This document shows positions 53,193 through 61,209 of a DNA stretch of 64,000 bases, piece after piece (within the stretch, counting starts at the first letter, position 1; every line of letters begins with the position of its first letter). The notes under the pieces were generated by a model that was not told the origin of the DNA, ran no database searches, and worked only from the letters and a program-made list of their open reading frames with translations. The DNA lies in assembly GCA_019639195.1 (NCBI GenBank), contig JAHBSI010000002.1:310001-374000 (forward strand), in the 5' to 3' direction. Both the position numbers and the translations under genes were made by a program. Origin of the DNA: Acidobacteriota bacterium. GTDB taxonomy: Bacteria > Acidobacteriota > Blastocatellia > Pyrinomonadales > Pyrinomonadaceae.

Positions 53193-54230
53193 CTATTCGA
53201 TAGTCACCTTTGCCACCTCGACCATTGAATAGCGGTCGATCGAGCCGGTTTTTCGAATCACGACCAACTGGCCCCGATCGACCGTAAATTTCATCAGATC
53301 CGGCATACCGATCTCGATCTTTTCGCCATTTTTGAAGAGAATGACGAGCTTTACGTTCGCAAGCGGATCAACGGGCGGAGTCACTTCTTTTGGAGGCTCC
53401 GGCTTCTTCTCTTCCTTCTTTGTTGCGCGACGAGGCCTTTTTGCCGGCTTCGTAGGCTCAACTGTTGCCGCAACCTCTTTCTTCGGCTCTAAAGGTTCGG
53501 TTACAACGACTTCCGGGCTGCGGCGTTTGCTACGCTTTGCTGGCTTTGGAGTCTCAGATCTTGCCTCTTCAACTTTCTCTCTTTTTGCGGCCTCAGATTC
53601 GACCTCTGGTTCTCCCGCATTCGCAACTTCGGTCTTTACCTCTTCAGCTTTCTTGGACTCAGGCAAAGCCGGAGTTCGTTTTGGCTGAGGCAATATTGTG
53701 CCTACAGAGTTCACCGTAACCTCGCCGGAGACGCTCGAATCTACGACGGGCGCTTTCGGTACCTCTCCAGCCGTAATGGAGGCAAAGCTTCCGCCAAATG
53801 AGATCTGATAACTCGCCGGACGGTCATTTGGTGTCCGCCCCTGCACTCGTAAGATCAGCTTTTCGGGCTTTCGCAGGTAGATCAACCGCCCCGTCTCGTT
53901 CGCCTGTGCGTCCGACGCGACTACCATCTTCGTGAGCGGGATCATTCCGTCTGCCGAGAACACGTCGATATCTGCATCAAGGTTCTTCGAGACGACATTC
54001 ACAAACAGGTCGCCTTGAGTGCCATTAAAGGCGAAATAATGCGTCGTGAGTCGGTTGTCGCCGATATCACGGGCATTGATCGTGCCTGAAAGCTTGTTCG
54101 TAGAGAGAGGTGTCGGAAAGTTCACGTCCGATGACTGTCCGAACGCTGTGAGCCCGGCCGAAAGGCACAGAACCAGGCCGAGCACGGCCGAGTTCAATAT
54201 TCTTCTAATGCCAAAGGACGTGTGCCTCAT
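53193..54230 (-). CDS. Secreted protein with PPC-like domain and Lys/Pro/Glu-rich repeat
   Basis: No named family. The 345-aa product has a signal peptide (NSAVLGLVLCLSAGLTAFGQ). A beta-rich domain about 40-160 resembles bacterial pre-peptidase C-terminal (PPC) folds (INARDIGDNRLTTHYFAFNGTQGDLFVNVVSKNLDADIDVF). A low-complexity segment about 190-290 is built of KPAKRSKRRSPE and KPAKRPRRATKK-like units and suggests binding to an anionic polymer. A short C-terminal beta domain follows. It is convergent with ccsA (14-bp gap). A terminator lies on its upstream side. Confidence 0.75.
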   Translation of the reverse strand: MRHTSFGIRRILNSAVLGLVLCLSAGLTAFGQSSDVNFPTPLSTNKLSGTINARDIGDNRLTTHYFAFNGTQGDLFVNVVSKNLDADIDVFSADGMIPLTKMVVASDAQANETGRLIYLRKPEKLILRVQGRTPNDRPASYQISFGGSFASITAGEVPKAPVVDSSVSGEVTVNSVGTILPQPKRTPALPESKKAEEVKTEVANAGEPEVESEAAKREKVEEARSETPKPAKRSKRRSPEVVVTEPLEPKKEVAATVEPTKPAKRPRRATKKEEKKPEPPKEVTPPVDPLANVKLVILFKNGEKIEIGMPDLMKFTVDRGQLVVIRKTGSIDRYSMVEVAKVTIE

Positions 54231-54292
54231 TAGAATGTTGATTTTAGCAGGTTCGAAAACACGGCGAAAATGTTTTTCTTTGCTTTGAAAGC

Positions 54293-54327
54293 GAAAAGGC
54301 TGTCGAAGACCTCTGCTCCGACAGCCT
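54293..54327 (-). terminator. Intrinsic terminator after the S41 pseudoprotease gene
   Basis: On the minus strand AGGCTGTCG pairs with CGACAGCCT (perfect 9 bp, 13-nt loop) and is followed by TTTTCGCTTT. It separates the S41-like gene from the secreted protein gene downstream. Confidence 0.8.
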
Positions 54328-54350
54328 CACGAAACTCGCAGTGTTAGTCG

Positions 54351-55631
54351 TTAAGCCGCTGAGTTGACGACCTCGATCGCCTTCTTTAGCTGAATATCCT
54401 CGTGAATCACCGGCTTCGGAGTTGGCGTCGGTGCCGGCGTTACCTGCTGATTCGGGTCCTGTGGTGCCGTCTTGTCAAGAAGTTCGTCAACTTCATCCGG
54501 ATCCTGAGTATCGCCCCGCTTTACCTCGATGCTCGGTTTGATACCGAGTGAGTTGCGGTCATCGCCGAAAAACGGCACACCTGACGGCGAAGCCCATTTT
54601 GCTACCGTTAAAAGCAATCCGCCGCCCGCTGACAGCGGGAAGAATTTTTGATCAGAGCCTGCTCCGAAAGTTCGCTCACCTACGATCGCCCCGCGTTTAT
54701 GGTCGGAAAATGCTGCAACAACGGCCTCAGCCGCACCGGCAGTATTGATATTGGCTACGATCGCCGCCTTACCTTCGAAGGCCACCTGCGACGGGTCCGC
54801 CGCATATGTCTTCGTGATCTTGTTGTCCTTTCCGATCTCGGTCGCTAGCGCGCCGTTGCCGATGAACAGATTCGCGACCTTTACACCCTCTTCGAGACTT
54901 CCGCCTGCAACGGCCCGAAGATCAAGAACGATCTTCTGTGCACCCTGCTTTGCAAGCGTCTCCACGGCCTCACGGACCTTCGCCGCCTGGCCCTTATCAA
55001 GTGAATAAACCTTGATGACGCCGGTCTTGCCCGTCTCCATCTTTGTTTCGGGGGCAGGGATCTTTGCGTCGCCACGCGTAACCTTGATCGTCTGCGGTTT
55101 CTCGCCGGACCTTAGGACACGCAATGCAACTGTCGAGCCCGCATCACCCTCGACGAGGTGGATAGCATCATAAAGCTGCACGTCGCGCGTCGCCTTTGCC
55201 CCAATATACTCGATGACATCGCCATTCTTTATGCCGGCCTTGTCAGCAGGTCCGCCTTTCGTTACAGACAAAACGTACAGATAGCCGGAGACCGAAGCGA
55301 ACTCAGCTCCAATACCTGTCTTATCTGCCTTTCCGGACTTATATTCCTCAGCCTGTTCCGGCGTAAGGTAGCTTGAATAAGGATCGAGGCCGCTCGTCAA
55401 ACCGCGGAGTGCACCGACGCGGACCTTTTCCATATCCGGGATGTCAACGTAATCGTTCTGGATGTGGTCAAGGACCGATTCAACGATCTTTAGCTGTGCA
55501 TTCGGGTCGTTTACCGTCTGTTGAGCGTTTGCGGTCAGAAGACTGCCAACGGCAGGCAAACCGCCAATGACGGCATAGCCCGCAACAACGCCCGACAAGA
55601 TCAAAACCCAGAGTTTTCCGCGAAATGACAT
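54351..55631 (-). CDS. S41 peptidase homologue with lost catalytic residues (probable pseudoprotease)
   Basis: Exported CtpA-like protein of 426 aa. Signal/anchor about 1-36 (LWVLILSGVVAGYAVIGG), PDZ about 105-185 (GIGAEFASVSGYLYVLSV), S41 core about 190-370. The catalytic positions are changed: where active family members read TASASE and TFGKG, this one reads TAGAAE (Ala301) and TFGAG (Ala324). The DNGGG motif reads AVAGG near 240. The DNA codons (GCT, GCA) confirm the residues. The fold is otherwise well kept, with no frameshift or stop, so it is likely a maintained non-proteolytic PDZ protein. Acidic/Pro-rich tail about 380-415. Divergent from ruvX. Confidence 0.9.
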   Translation of the reverse strand: MSFRGKLWVLILSGVVAGYAVIGGLPAVGSLLTANAQQTVNDPNAQLKIVESVLDHIQNDYVDIPDMEKVRVGALRGLTSGLDPYSSYLTPEQAEEYKSGKADKTGIGAEFASVSGYLYVLSVTKGGPADKAGIKNGDVIEYIGAKATRDVQLYDAIHLVEGDAGSTVALRVLRSGEKPQTIKVTRGDAKIPAPETKMETGKTGVIKVYSLDKGQAAKVREAVETLAKQGAQKIVLDLRAVAGGSLEEGVKVANLFIGNGALATEIGKDNKITKTYAADPSQVAFEGKAAIVANINTAGAAEAVVAAFSDHKRGAIVGERTFGAGSDQKFFPLSAGGGLLLTVAKWASPSGVPFFGDDRNSLGIKPSIEVKRGDTQDPDEVDELLDKTAPQDPNQQVTPAPTPTPKPVIHEDIQLKKAIEVVNSAA

Positions 55632-55688
55632 ATAATTACCTCAAATATGCACTACAAGAGCGACTAGCGTTCAATTATCCTTTATCAA

Positions 55689-56195
55689 GTGAGCGACTTG
55701 CAACAGAAACAAATAACTAATACGCCCAAAATTACAGAGCAGTTTCGTCTCGAAAAAGAAGGTCGCATTCTCGCGATCGATCCCGGTACGAAACGGGTGG
55801 GCGTTGCGGTCTGCGATCCGCTCCGAATAACGGTGCGCCCAGTCGAAACGATCCAACGCACCAGCTGGAAAAACCTGCAGGCAAGGATCGCAGCCCTCGT
55901 TCGCGATTTTGATGCTGTCGCGGTGGTCGTGGGTTTGCCGCTTGAATCAAACGGTGAAGAATCAGAAATGTCCCTCGAAGCTCGCTCGATCGCCCGCAAA
56001 CTCGAACTTTCACTGTCAATCCCAGTTATTCTTCAGGACGAACGAGTGTCGTCGTACGAAGCAAAGCGCCGCCTTTGGCAACGCGGTACGAGCCTTGCCG
56101 ACACGCGAAAACAAGTTGACGCCGAGGCCGCCGTCGTTATCCTGGAAGATTTCCTCGCCGAGCTTAATCGGCCCTCCCCGCCGGTGAAAGAGTGA
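55689..56195 (+). CDS. ruvX: Putative pre-16S rRNA nuclease / Holliday junction resolvase RuvX (YqgF)
   Basis: RNase H-fold nuclease of 168 aa. The first acidic motif ILAIDPGTKRVGVAVCDP near residue 28, VVGLPLESNGE near 78, the ERVSSYEA motif near 120 and DAEAAVVILEDFL near 145 all match YqgF/RuvX, which matures 16S rRNA 5' ends and is suggested to cut Holliday junctions. GTG start at 55689. Its last 32 bp overlap the end of the convergent penicillin-acylase gene. Confidence 0.93.
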   Translation: MSDLQQKQITNTPKITEQFRLEKEGRILAIDPGTKRVGVAVCDPLRITVRPVETIQRTSWKNLQARIAALVRDFDAVAVVVGLPLESNGEESEMSLEARSIARKLELSLSIPVILQDERVSSYEAKRRLWQRGTSLADTRKQVDAEAAVVILEDFLAELNRPSPPVKE

Positions 56196-58497
56196 CGGAG
56201 GCGGGCAATTTCTCGACCAGGACCTTGTTAAATACGAGCGGCGGCGGCGAATTCGTCCGCCACAGGTCGAACTGATCCTTGAAATGCTCATTTCCCGGCC
56301 GCCCGCTTTCGCCGAGCGGTATCACTAGGCTCGTCGCGTCCCACTCACCTGGCGTCACAATGTATCGCATCGAAACGGATGAACCTACATTCGGAGAATA
56401 TCGACTGCCGGCAAGCGGGTCTTTCCGCGCGATGAATTTCGTCCCGATCACCGGAGCAACGACAAGCGGATGTGGAAAGACGGCAGTGAATGTCTGCCCC
56501 CAAACCCACGCTTTCGGGTCCGCGCCGAAAACACGCGCCAAACTGACGCGAACCTGTCCATCGCACGACCGCAGGAGGTCATCATAGCTTTCTACCCCGG
56601 CGGGAAGCCATCGCCTTAGATTCTCGCGAACGGCACGCTCCGTGATGCGCTCGAGGATCACACCGTAGGTCACCGGCGGATTCGCACGCGTGATCTCGGT
56701 AGTAACGCATTTTTGCATTTCACTCGCGAAGAGTGCCGCCTGACTGTCAGGCATCATCCGTCCGTCCCAATCTTTTAGCAATGCGAGCGTCTCGGCTGAA
56801 GCCGCCCTTCTCCGAACGATCTCTTTTGCGAGCAGATCGAGCGGAATATTGAATGCATCGAGCTGGACATCTGCAACCTCCTGTCTTGTAAGCTTCGTTC
56901 GGCCCGACAGCCGGTCGAAAATTCGCCGTGCACGCCAAGGCGCCGACGCATCGCTGGCAAACTGCGGATACTTATAATTGGCTCCAACGGTGCGTTGATT
57001 GGCCGTGACTATCAGGCCCGACGGCGGATCATAAAGGTGCGGCAGTTCTTCGAACGGAATGTAGCCGGTCCAGTCGCCATCCTTCGCGGCGGCGTTGTAT
57101 GGCAGCTCACCGTGGCCCTTTCGCCTGATGGGGATGCGGCCGGCCGCGTACCAGCCGATGTGCCCTTTCGTGTCTGAGTACACAAAGTTCTGCGCCGGGC
57201 CGCCATACGTTCTCAGGGCATTCTTGAACGAGAGCCAGTCCTTTGCCCGGTTGACCCGATAGAACGCTTCGAATTCATTATTCTCCGGGTTGAATGCCGT
57301 CCATCTCAAGGCGTATGTCCCCGACTTGTCGTCCAAAATAACCGGCCCTTGCACGCTCGATCTGACCTCAAGATCAACATCCTTTGTCGCAGGACTCAAC
57401 GGATTCGTCCGAACAGCGATCTTCTCGGTACGGACGTCAAACTTCGTCCAACCTGCGGGCGAACGATAGGAGCCTTTCCCGTCAAGCTCAAGGCTGTAAA
57501 TATCCTGCACATCGGGCCCGACATTGGTCGCACCCCACGCTATCGTTTCGTTGTGGCCAAGAACGATACCAGGAATTCCGGGAACGGAAACGCCCGCCGC
57601 ATGTACTCCCGGCGAGTGAATATCGGCGATGTACCAAATTCCCGGAGCCGAAGCGGAAAGATGCGGATCGTTCGCGAGGATCGGCTTGCCGGTCGCTGTC
57701 CGTTTGCCGGAGATCACCCAGTTGTTGCTCGCCGCGAGGCCTTCGGCATAAAGCCCGACCGATTCGAGCGAGGCCTTCCTCAAAGCGGCGTCGCGGTCGG
57801 CCGCCGCTAGCAATGAATCATCGGGCGGCATTGCGCTATTGGTCGCAGTCCTCGCCTTCTGATTCCCAGGAAAGAGCACAACGTCGTAAGGCGTCCGCGA
57901 ATTCTCAAGGTCAGCAAGCTTTTCTTTCGGAAGCGTTTGAACCTGTGCCCGCAGAAGATCGTCACGCCAGGTCGTACTTAAGGCGTCGGCAAGGATCTTG
58001 CCTATTGCGAGCGAATCGGTCGCCTGCCAGGGCTTCGGGCGATATTGGAGGTTGCCGAATTCGATCGGCGTCGTGTTTTCATCCAAGCTGCTGGTATACG
58101 CATTCACGCCGCGTGCGTAGCTATCAAGTGCGGATCGCAGTTCGGGTGAGAGCATCGCATAGGACTCGTCCGCGATCTTTGCAAAGCCAAACCTCCGCCA
58201 ACGCTTATCCTGCTCAAGGGCGGACTGGCCGAAGATCTCCGCCGTCTCGCCCCGCACGACCCGCCGCAGCATATCCATCTGCCAGAGCCTGTCGGACGCG
58301 GTCACATAGCCTTGCGCAAAATAAAGGTCAGCGTCATTCGCGGCCTCGATGTACGGAATGCCGCGGGCATCCCGGCGAACCATCACGTCTTGCGAAATGC
58401 CCGCGACGGACAATTTCGTCGGCGCCGTCTGCCCGAAGACTGCGGAGCCCGCAAGACAAACGATGACAAGCAGCGAGAGCAAGGAGAATATTTTCAT
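56164..58497 (-). CDS. Secreted penicillin acylase family Ntn-hydrolase
   Basis: Exported amide hydrolase of the penicillin acylase/AHL acylase family (777 aa). Signal peptide about 1-22 (FSLLSLLVIVCLAGSAVFG). The propeptide-type alpha chain begins with VRRDARGIPYIEA and AQGYVTASDRLWQMDMLRR. The auto-cleavage Ser257 opens the beta chain in AASNNWVISG, the expected N-terminal nucleophile. ATG at 58497 is chosen because the signal peptide starts there. Possible substrates are N-acyl-homoserine lactones or other acylated amines; the sequence does not decide. It converges with ruvX (32-bp overlap). Confidence 0.92.
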   Translation of the reverse strand: MKIFSLLSLLVIVCLAGSAVFGQTAPTKLSVAGISQDVMVRRDARGIPYIEAANDADLYFAQGYVTASDRLWQMDMLRRVVRGETAEIFGQSALEQDKRWRRFGFAKIADESYAMLSPELRSALDSYARGVNAYTSSLDENTTPIEFGNLQYRPKPWQATDSLAIGKILADALSTTWRDDLLRAQVQTLPKEKLADLENSRTPYDVVLFPGNQKARTATNSAMPPDDSLLAAADRDAALRKASLESVGLYAEGLAASNNWVISGKRTATGKPILANDPHLSASAPGIWYIADIHSPGVHAAGVSVPGIPGIVLGHNETIAWGATNVGPDVQDIYSLELDGKGSYRSPAGWTKFDVRTEKIAVRTNPLSPATKDVDLEVRSSVQGPVILDDKSGTYALRWTAFNPENNEFEAFYRVNRAKDWLSFKNALRTYGGPAQNFVYSDTKGHIGWYAAGRIPIRRKGHGELPYNAAAKDGDWTGYIPFEELPHLYDPPSGLIVTANQRTVGANYKYPQFASDASAPWRARRIFDRLSGRTKLTRQEVADVQLDAFNIPLDLLAKEIVRRRAASAETLALLKDWDGRMMPDSQAALFASEMQKCVTTEITRANPPVTYGVILERITERAVRENLRRWLPAGVESYDDLLRSCDGQVRVSLARVFGADPKAWVWGQTFTAVFPHPLVVAPVIGTKFIARKDPLAGSRYSPNVGSSVSMRYIVTPGEWDATSLVIPLGESGRPGNEHFKDQFDLWRTNSPPPLVFNKVLVEKLPASVTLSPAGRAD

Positions 58498-58665
58498 AAA
58501 GTGGATACCTTTTGAAGTGATGGTATTCGATGCCGCATTCATGGGGCAAGCCGACGAGCGGCCCTCGCACTCGACAGATCCGTAACGGCGTGCCAACCTT
58601 CGGCCCCGATTTGCAATCTGTGCCTCCAAGTCGTTAACATCATTTCCTTGGCAGCCGGCCATTGT

Positions 58666-58742
58666 GCACCCTTAGCTCAGTTGAATAGAGCGTCTGACTT
58701 CGGATCAGAAGGTCGCAGGTTTGAGTCCTGCAGGGTGTACCA
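58666..58742 (+). tRNA. tRNA-Arg (anticodon TCG)
   Basis: Cloverleaf read by eye: 7-bp acceptor GCACCCT/AGGGTGT (first pair G-U), D arm GCTC/GAGC, anticodon stem TCTGA/TCAGA with loop CTTCGGA giving anticodon TCG, T arm GCAGG/CCTGC with TTTGAGT, and an encoded CCA end. It decodes CGA. It stands immediately upstream of the Rhs-type remnant island. Confidence 0.95.
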
Positions 58743-58920
58743 CCCTAACTCACCATCCCAAAACCATTTACGACACTAGTAGGCCGATGAGAATCGCATT
58801 GTGGGCAATTGGACTATATTTCGCCCATTGTGTATTGTGCCAAATAAAATCCGGAGCATGCCGTTGACTACACCAACGGGGAGAATGAGATGAATCAACA
58901 AACAGAGTCTGAGAAAGAAC

Positions 58921-59682
58921 TTGAAGCCGAGCGCGATATACCGGTCCGTTTACTCGAACGGAAAGCTGGTCGCCGAATACTCGACTGCTACACCGCCTGC
59001 GAATCCGACGACGAACTACACGGCGACGGATATGCTTGGGAGTCCGGATGGCGTGTACAGGACCGTCGCGGGTAAATATTCGCAAACAGGCATCGAAACG
59101 GTGGGGTATGGGTCCACGTGCGCGGAGGGCGGACTTTTGATGCAGGGTCAATCGGGTTCCGCGGTGACCAAGGATATGTCAAATAAATTTGTAGAAGCGG
59201 TTAGTCAAGATATTGCCAAGAATTACGATGAGGCCATTAAGAGTTACGAGGATGCGATTCGTGACAACGAAAACATTCACACGGATGCTTTCACCAATCT
59301 CGCCTTCATCTACTGGAGCCTAGCAAACGAACCTCCTTTTGCGTTCGAGCCGGGTATTTCCGAAAAATGGAGCATTATTGCAGGGGAACGCTTCCCAATC
59401 ATTTTGGAGATGGGAATACTCCGTCAACCTGATACGGTCGAACTCATTTTCTGGAAGAGGTATTTTGCCCATATTGTTCTTGGGGAGGATTTTACTCCTG
59501 AGGAATGTAAGGCAATCGTTCAGGGCCACTCGACGGGCGAATCTCGGGTCCCCTACTTTTTCTTGTGGCTCTTCGACAAGAAGAGTTATATTGGTGAACG
59601 CGTAGCGCTTCTTCGTCGATGTGAGGAAGAACGGACCACCAAGAACCGTTACATTATTTCGATTCTATCCAACCACACGTAA
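58921..59682 (+). CDS. Chimeric ORF: Rhs-core fragment joined to an unidentified C-terminal domain
   Basis: A 253-codon frame starting at TTG. Residues 11-45 (NGKLVAEYST...PTTNYTATDMLGSP) match the conserved Rhs-associated core that precedes the variable toxin tip. The rest (from about residue 86, starting at an ATG at 59176 with AAGG in front) is a 168-aa helical domain (DEAIKSYEDAIRDNENIHTDAFTNLAFIYWSL) with a TPR-like first helix pair. It has no recognised catalytic motif, as in many immunity proteins. Upstream the frame is closed at 58891, and the true Rhs N-terminus is absent. Either an orphan toxin tip or an immunity gene; start and function are unsure. Confidence 0.5.
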   Translation: MKPSAIYRSVYSNGKLVAEYSTATPPANPTTNYTATDMLGSPDGVYRTVAGKYSQTGIETVGYGSTCAEGGLLMQGQSGSAVTKDMSNKFVEAVSQDIAKNYDEAIKSYEDAIRDNENIHTDAFTNLAFIYWSLANEPPFAFEPGISEKWSIIAGERFPIILEMGILRQPDTVELIFWKRYFAHIVLGEDFTPEECKAIVQGHSTGESRVPYFFLWLFDKKSYIGERVALLRRCEEERTTKNRYIISILSNHT

Positions 59683-59780
59683 GCGTCAAACGAATTTCGT
59701 TGATACTGTCAGATGCTACTTACCTTTGAATACAACTGAATGACGCCCCAAACCTCGATGGTGCCGACGTTTCTACCAAG

Positions 59781-60128
59781 TTGACTGAACAACTACCGAC
59801 TCGGTCCGGAGACAACGTGGAAGTTACGGTTGTAAATTACCTGTTGGACCACGCATTCACCGACGAGCCTTTTAATCTGATTGGTGTAAATTATGGAAAG
59901 CTAAAACTCTCGACGGTCAGGCAGTTTTCCAAAGATGACAAGGTCTTTGCCTACCTCATTTTTGCGCAACGAACTACATTTAGTGAAACCACTAGATCTT
60001 ATGAAGGAAAAGGCACCATTTTCTTCTTCGCGTTCGTTGACCGCGACGGCGTTGCCAACTTTGAATCCTTAATCACGAATCCTCAATCTAACCCCATAGT
60101 GCCAGATTGGATAACTAAAGTGCGTTGA
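59781..60128 (+). CDS. Hypothetical protein in the Rhs remnant
   Basis: A 115-codon frame with possible TTG start at 59781; the frame is open from 59730, so the true start may be upstream or lost. The protein is compact and mixed alpha/beta (VTVVNYLLDHAFTDEPFNLIGVNYG, GTIFFFAFVDRDGVANFESL), with the size and look of a cassette-borne immunity or tip fragment. No family is recognised. DNA is AT-rich relative to flanks. Confidence 0.4.
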   Translation: MTEQLPTRSGDNVEVTVVNYLLDHAFTDEPFNLIGVNYGKLKLSTVRQFSKDDKVFAYLIFAQRTTFSETTRSYEGKGTIFFFAFVDRDGVANFESLITNPQSNPIVPDWITKVR

Positions 60129-60267
60129 GATCGCCTTATCGAGGAAGTTTACGTTTAACGGCGATAACAAGCAGACCGAGCGGGATGCTAACGGTTCTCC
60201 CATCACGCAGTACTTCTTCGACGATGAGGGTAAACGGGAGCTTGAAGACACAGCAACACTTCGCTAG
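60115..60267 (+). pseudogene. Rhs YD-repeat fragment
   Basis: From 60145 the frame reads KFTFNGDNKQTERDANG then ITQYFFDDEGKRELED and a stop at 60265-60267. The pattern FNGDNKQTE...ANG-P...QYFFDDEGKR is a typical Rhs/YD-repeat unit. It lacks both a start and the rest of the protein and is a remnant. Confidence 0.6.
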
Positions 60268-60276
60268 CGGAGCTGC

Positions 60277-61209
60277 TCAAAAATCGGGAACCCAGAATGT
60301 GCGGTTGCCGCTTGTGACTTTTTTGAGTCCGAGGCCCGGCAGCTCTGACTCGCTGACGCCAAGGTACGTAAAATGCGGAAGATCAGACGAGACCGTCTGG
60401 AACCAGCCGTGTTTTGCCAGGACCTCGCGGACACGCGGGTCGTCAAACTGCTTTACGTCGAGAGCCAGCATCGACAGGTGCTGCGAAGTTCCGGGCGGTG
60501 CAACGGAGTAGATGATCGATTTTGAAAGGTCTTTGGCGAACCACATTCCCTGCTCTTCGAGTTTAAGGACCTCTGAGACCTGCTGATACGGTGAAAGAGA
60601 GCCGATACGCGACGCGTCGGCCTTTGAGAGCTTACCGACAGATGACCAGTGTGCAAGAGCGGGTTTGACGCGGCTCGCCCACAAACTGACGGTCTGGGCG
60701 TACGTTCGCTTGGCCGAATCGCCGCCACGCGGGCCTATTGAGATGCCCTGTTTCCGGGCATCGGCGATCGCTTCATTCAGCGCGTCCATCGCGGGTTTCT
60801 GAAGCGTGATAGTGAAACCGCCTATCGATGCGGAGGCACTCTCAAAGCTCTTCTGAAACGCCGCAACGTCGTTCTCATCCTCAAAGACGATCTTTGCAGG
60901 CGGCGTCGCCTTTGTCACAAAGACCGAGCCGTATTCGCGAAGCAAAAGCTTGCTCACATCGTCTGTGGGATGGGAGAGCGAGCTTGGCAGATGGTCGTAG
61001 AAGGTTCCTTTCGCGGTCATATCGTTGGAGGTCGTCTTCGTCGTATTGGTCGGCGTCTCGGTCGCAGCAGCCTTTGGTGTCGGCGTAGCGAAAGGCGTTG
61101 TGTCTTTCTCGGGAGATGCAGCTCTGGGCTCCGAATTCTTCGCAGACATCGACCAGCATCCGACAGCGGCGGCCGCAAGGCCGAGAGTCAACATTTTGCG
61201 TATCAGCAT
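60277..61209 (-). CDS. M15-like zinc peptidase lipoprotein (D-alanyl-D-alanine carboxypeptidase type), divergent
   Basis: Predicted envelope lipoprotein of 310 aa with lipobox AVGC (Cys18), a Thr/Pro/Ala-rich linker about 25-65 and a C-terminal VanY/DacB-like M15 domain about 130-300. Zinc ligands are visible as His244 in TSQH, Asp251 in ALDV and His279 in LPHF. The usual catalytic Glu of the EPWH motif is Asp276 here (SDLPHF), and the Gly of SxHxxGxAxD is Met. This makes the activity uncertain. M15 enzymes trim peptidoglycan stem peptides. It ends next to the Rhs remnant and lies directly downstream of hutH (start codon 1 bp from the hutH stop), which may reflect cotranscription. Confidence 0.75.
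   Translation of the reverse strand: MLIRKMLTLGLAAAAVGCWSMSAKNSEPRAASPEKDTTPFATPTPKAAATETPTNTTKTTSNDMTAKGTFYDHLPSSLSHPTDDVSKLLLREYGSVFVTKATPPAKIVFEDENDVAAFQKSFESASASIGGFTITLQKPAMDALNEAIADARKQGISIGPRGGDSAKRTYAQTVSLWASRVKPALAHWSSVGKLSKADASRIGSLSPYQQVSEVLKLEEQGMWFAKDLSKSIIYSVAPPGTSQHLSMLALDVKQFDDPRVREVLAKHGWFQTVSSDLPHFTYLGVSESELPGLGLKKVTSGNRTFWVPDF

Larger units (their letters stand above)
58743..60267 (+). mobile_element. Eroded Rhs-type island beside tRNA-Arg
   Basis: This 1.5-kb stretch between tRNA-Arg and an M15-like gene carries two fragments of Rhs core sequence. They flank two unidentified ORFs whose DNA is visibly richer in A and T than the neighbouring genes. The first fragment (58951-59050) corresponds to the region just before an Rhs C-terminal tip. 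The second (60142-60267) corresponds to a YD-repeat that would normally lie further upstream, so the order is that of a displaced-tip array, not one broken gene. No integrase, no transposase and no duplicate of the tRNA 3' end was seen. Confidence 0.55.

Noticed and set aside
57384..58466. 360-codon plus-strand frame
   Set aside because: Antisense to the penicillin-acylase gene; its translation is Arg/Ser-rich low-complexity noise.
58890..59075. 61-codon frame with a good GGGGAG box at 58881-58886
   Set aside because: It overlaps the Rhs-core fragment in another frame and its translation is charged noise; only the ribosome-binding-site-like sequence speaks for it.
58743..60270. Integrative element using tRNA-Arg as attachment site
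   Set aside because: No copy of the tRNA 3' end was found downstream by eye and no integrase gene is present, so only an Rhs remnant is claimed.
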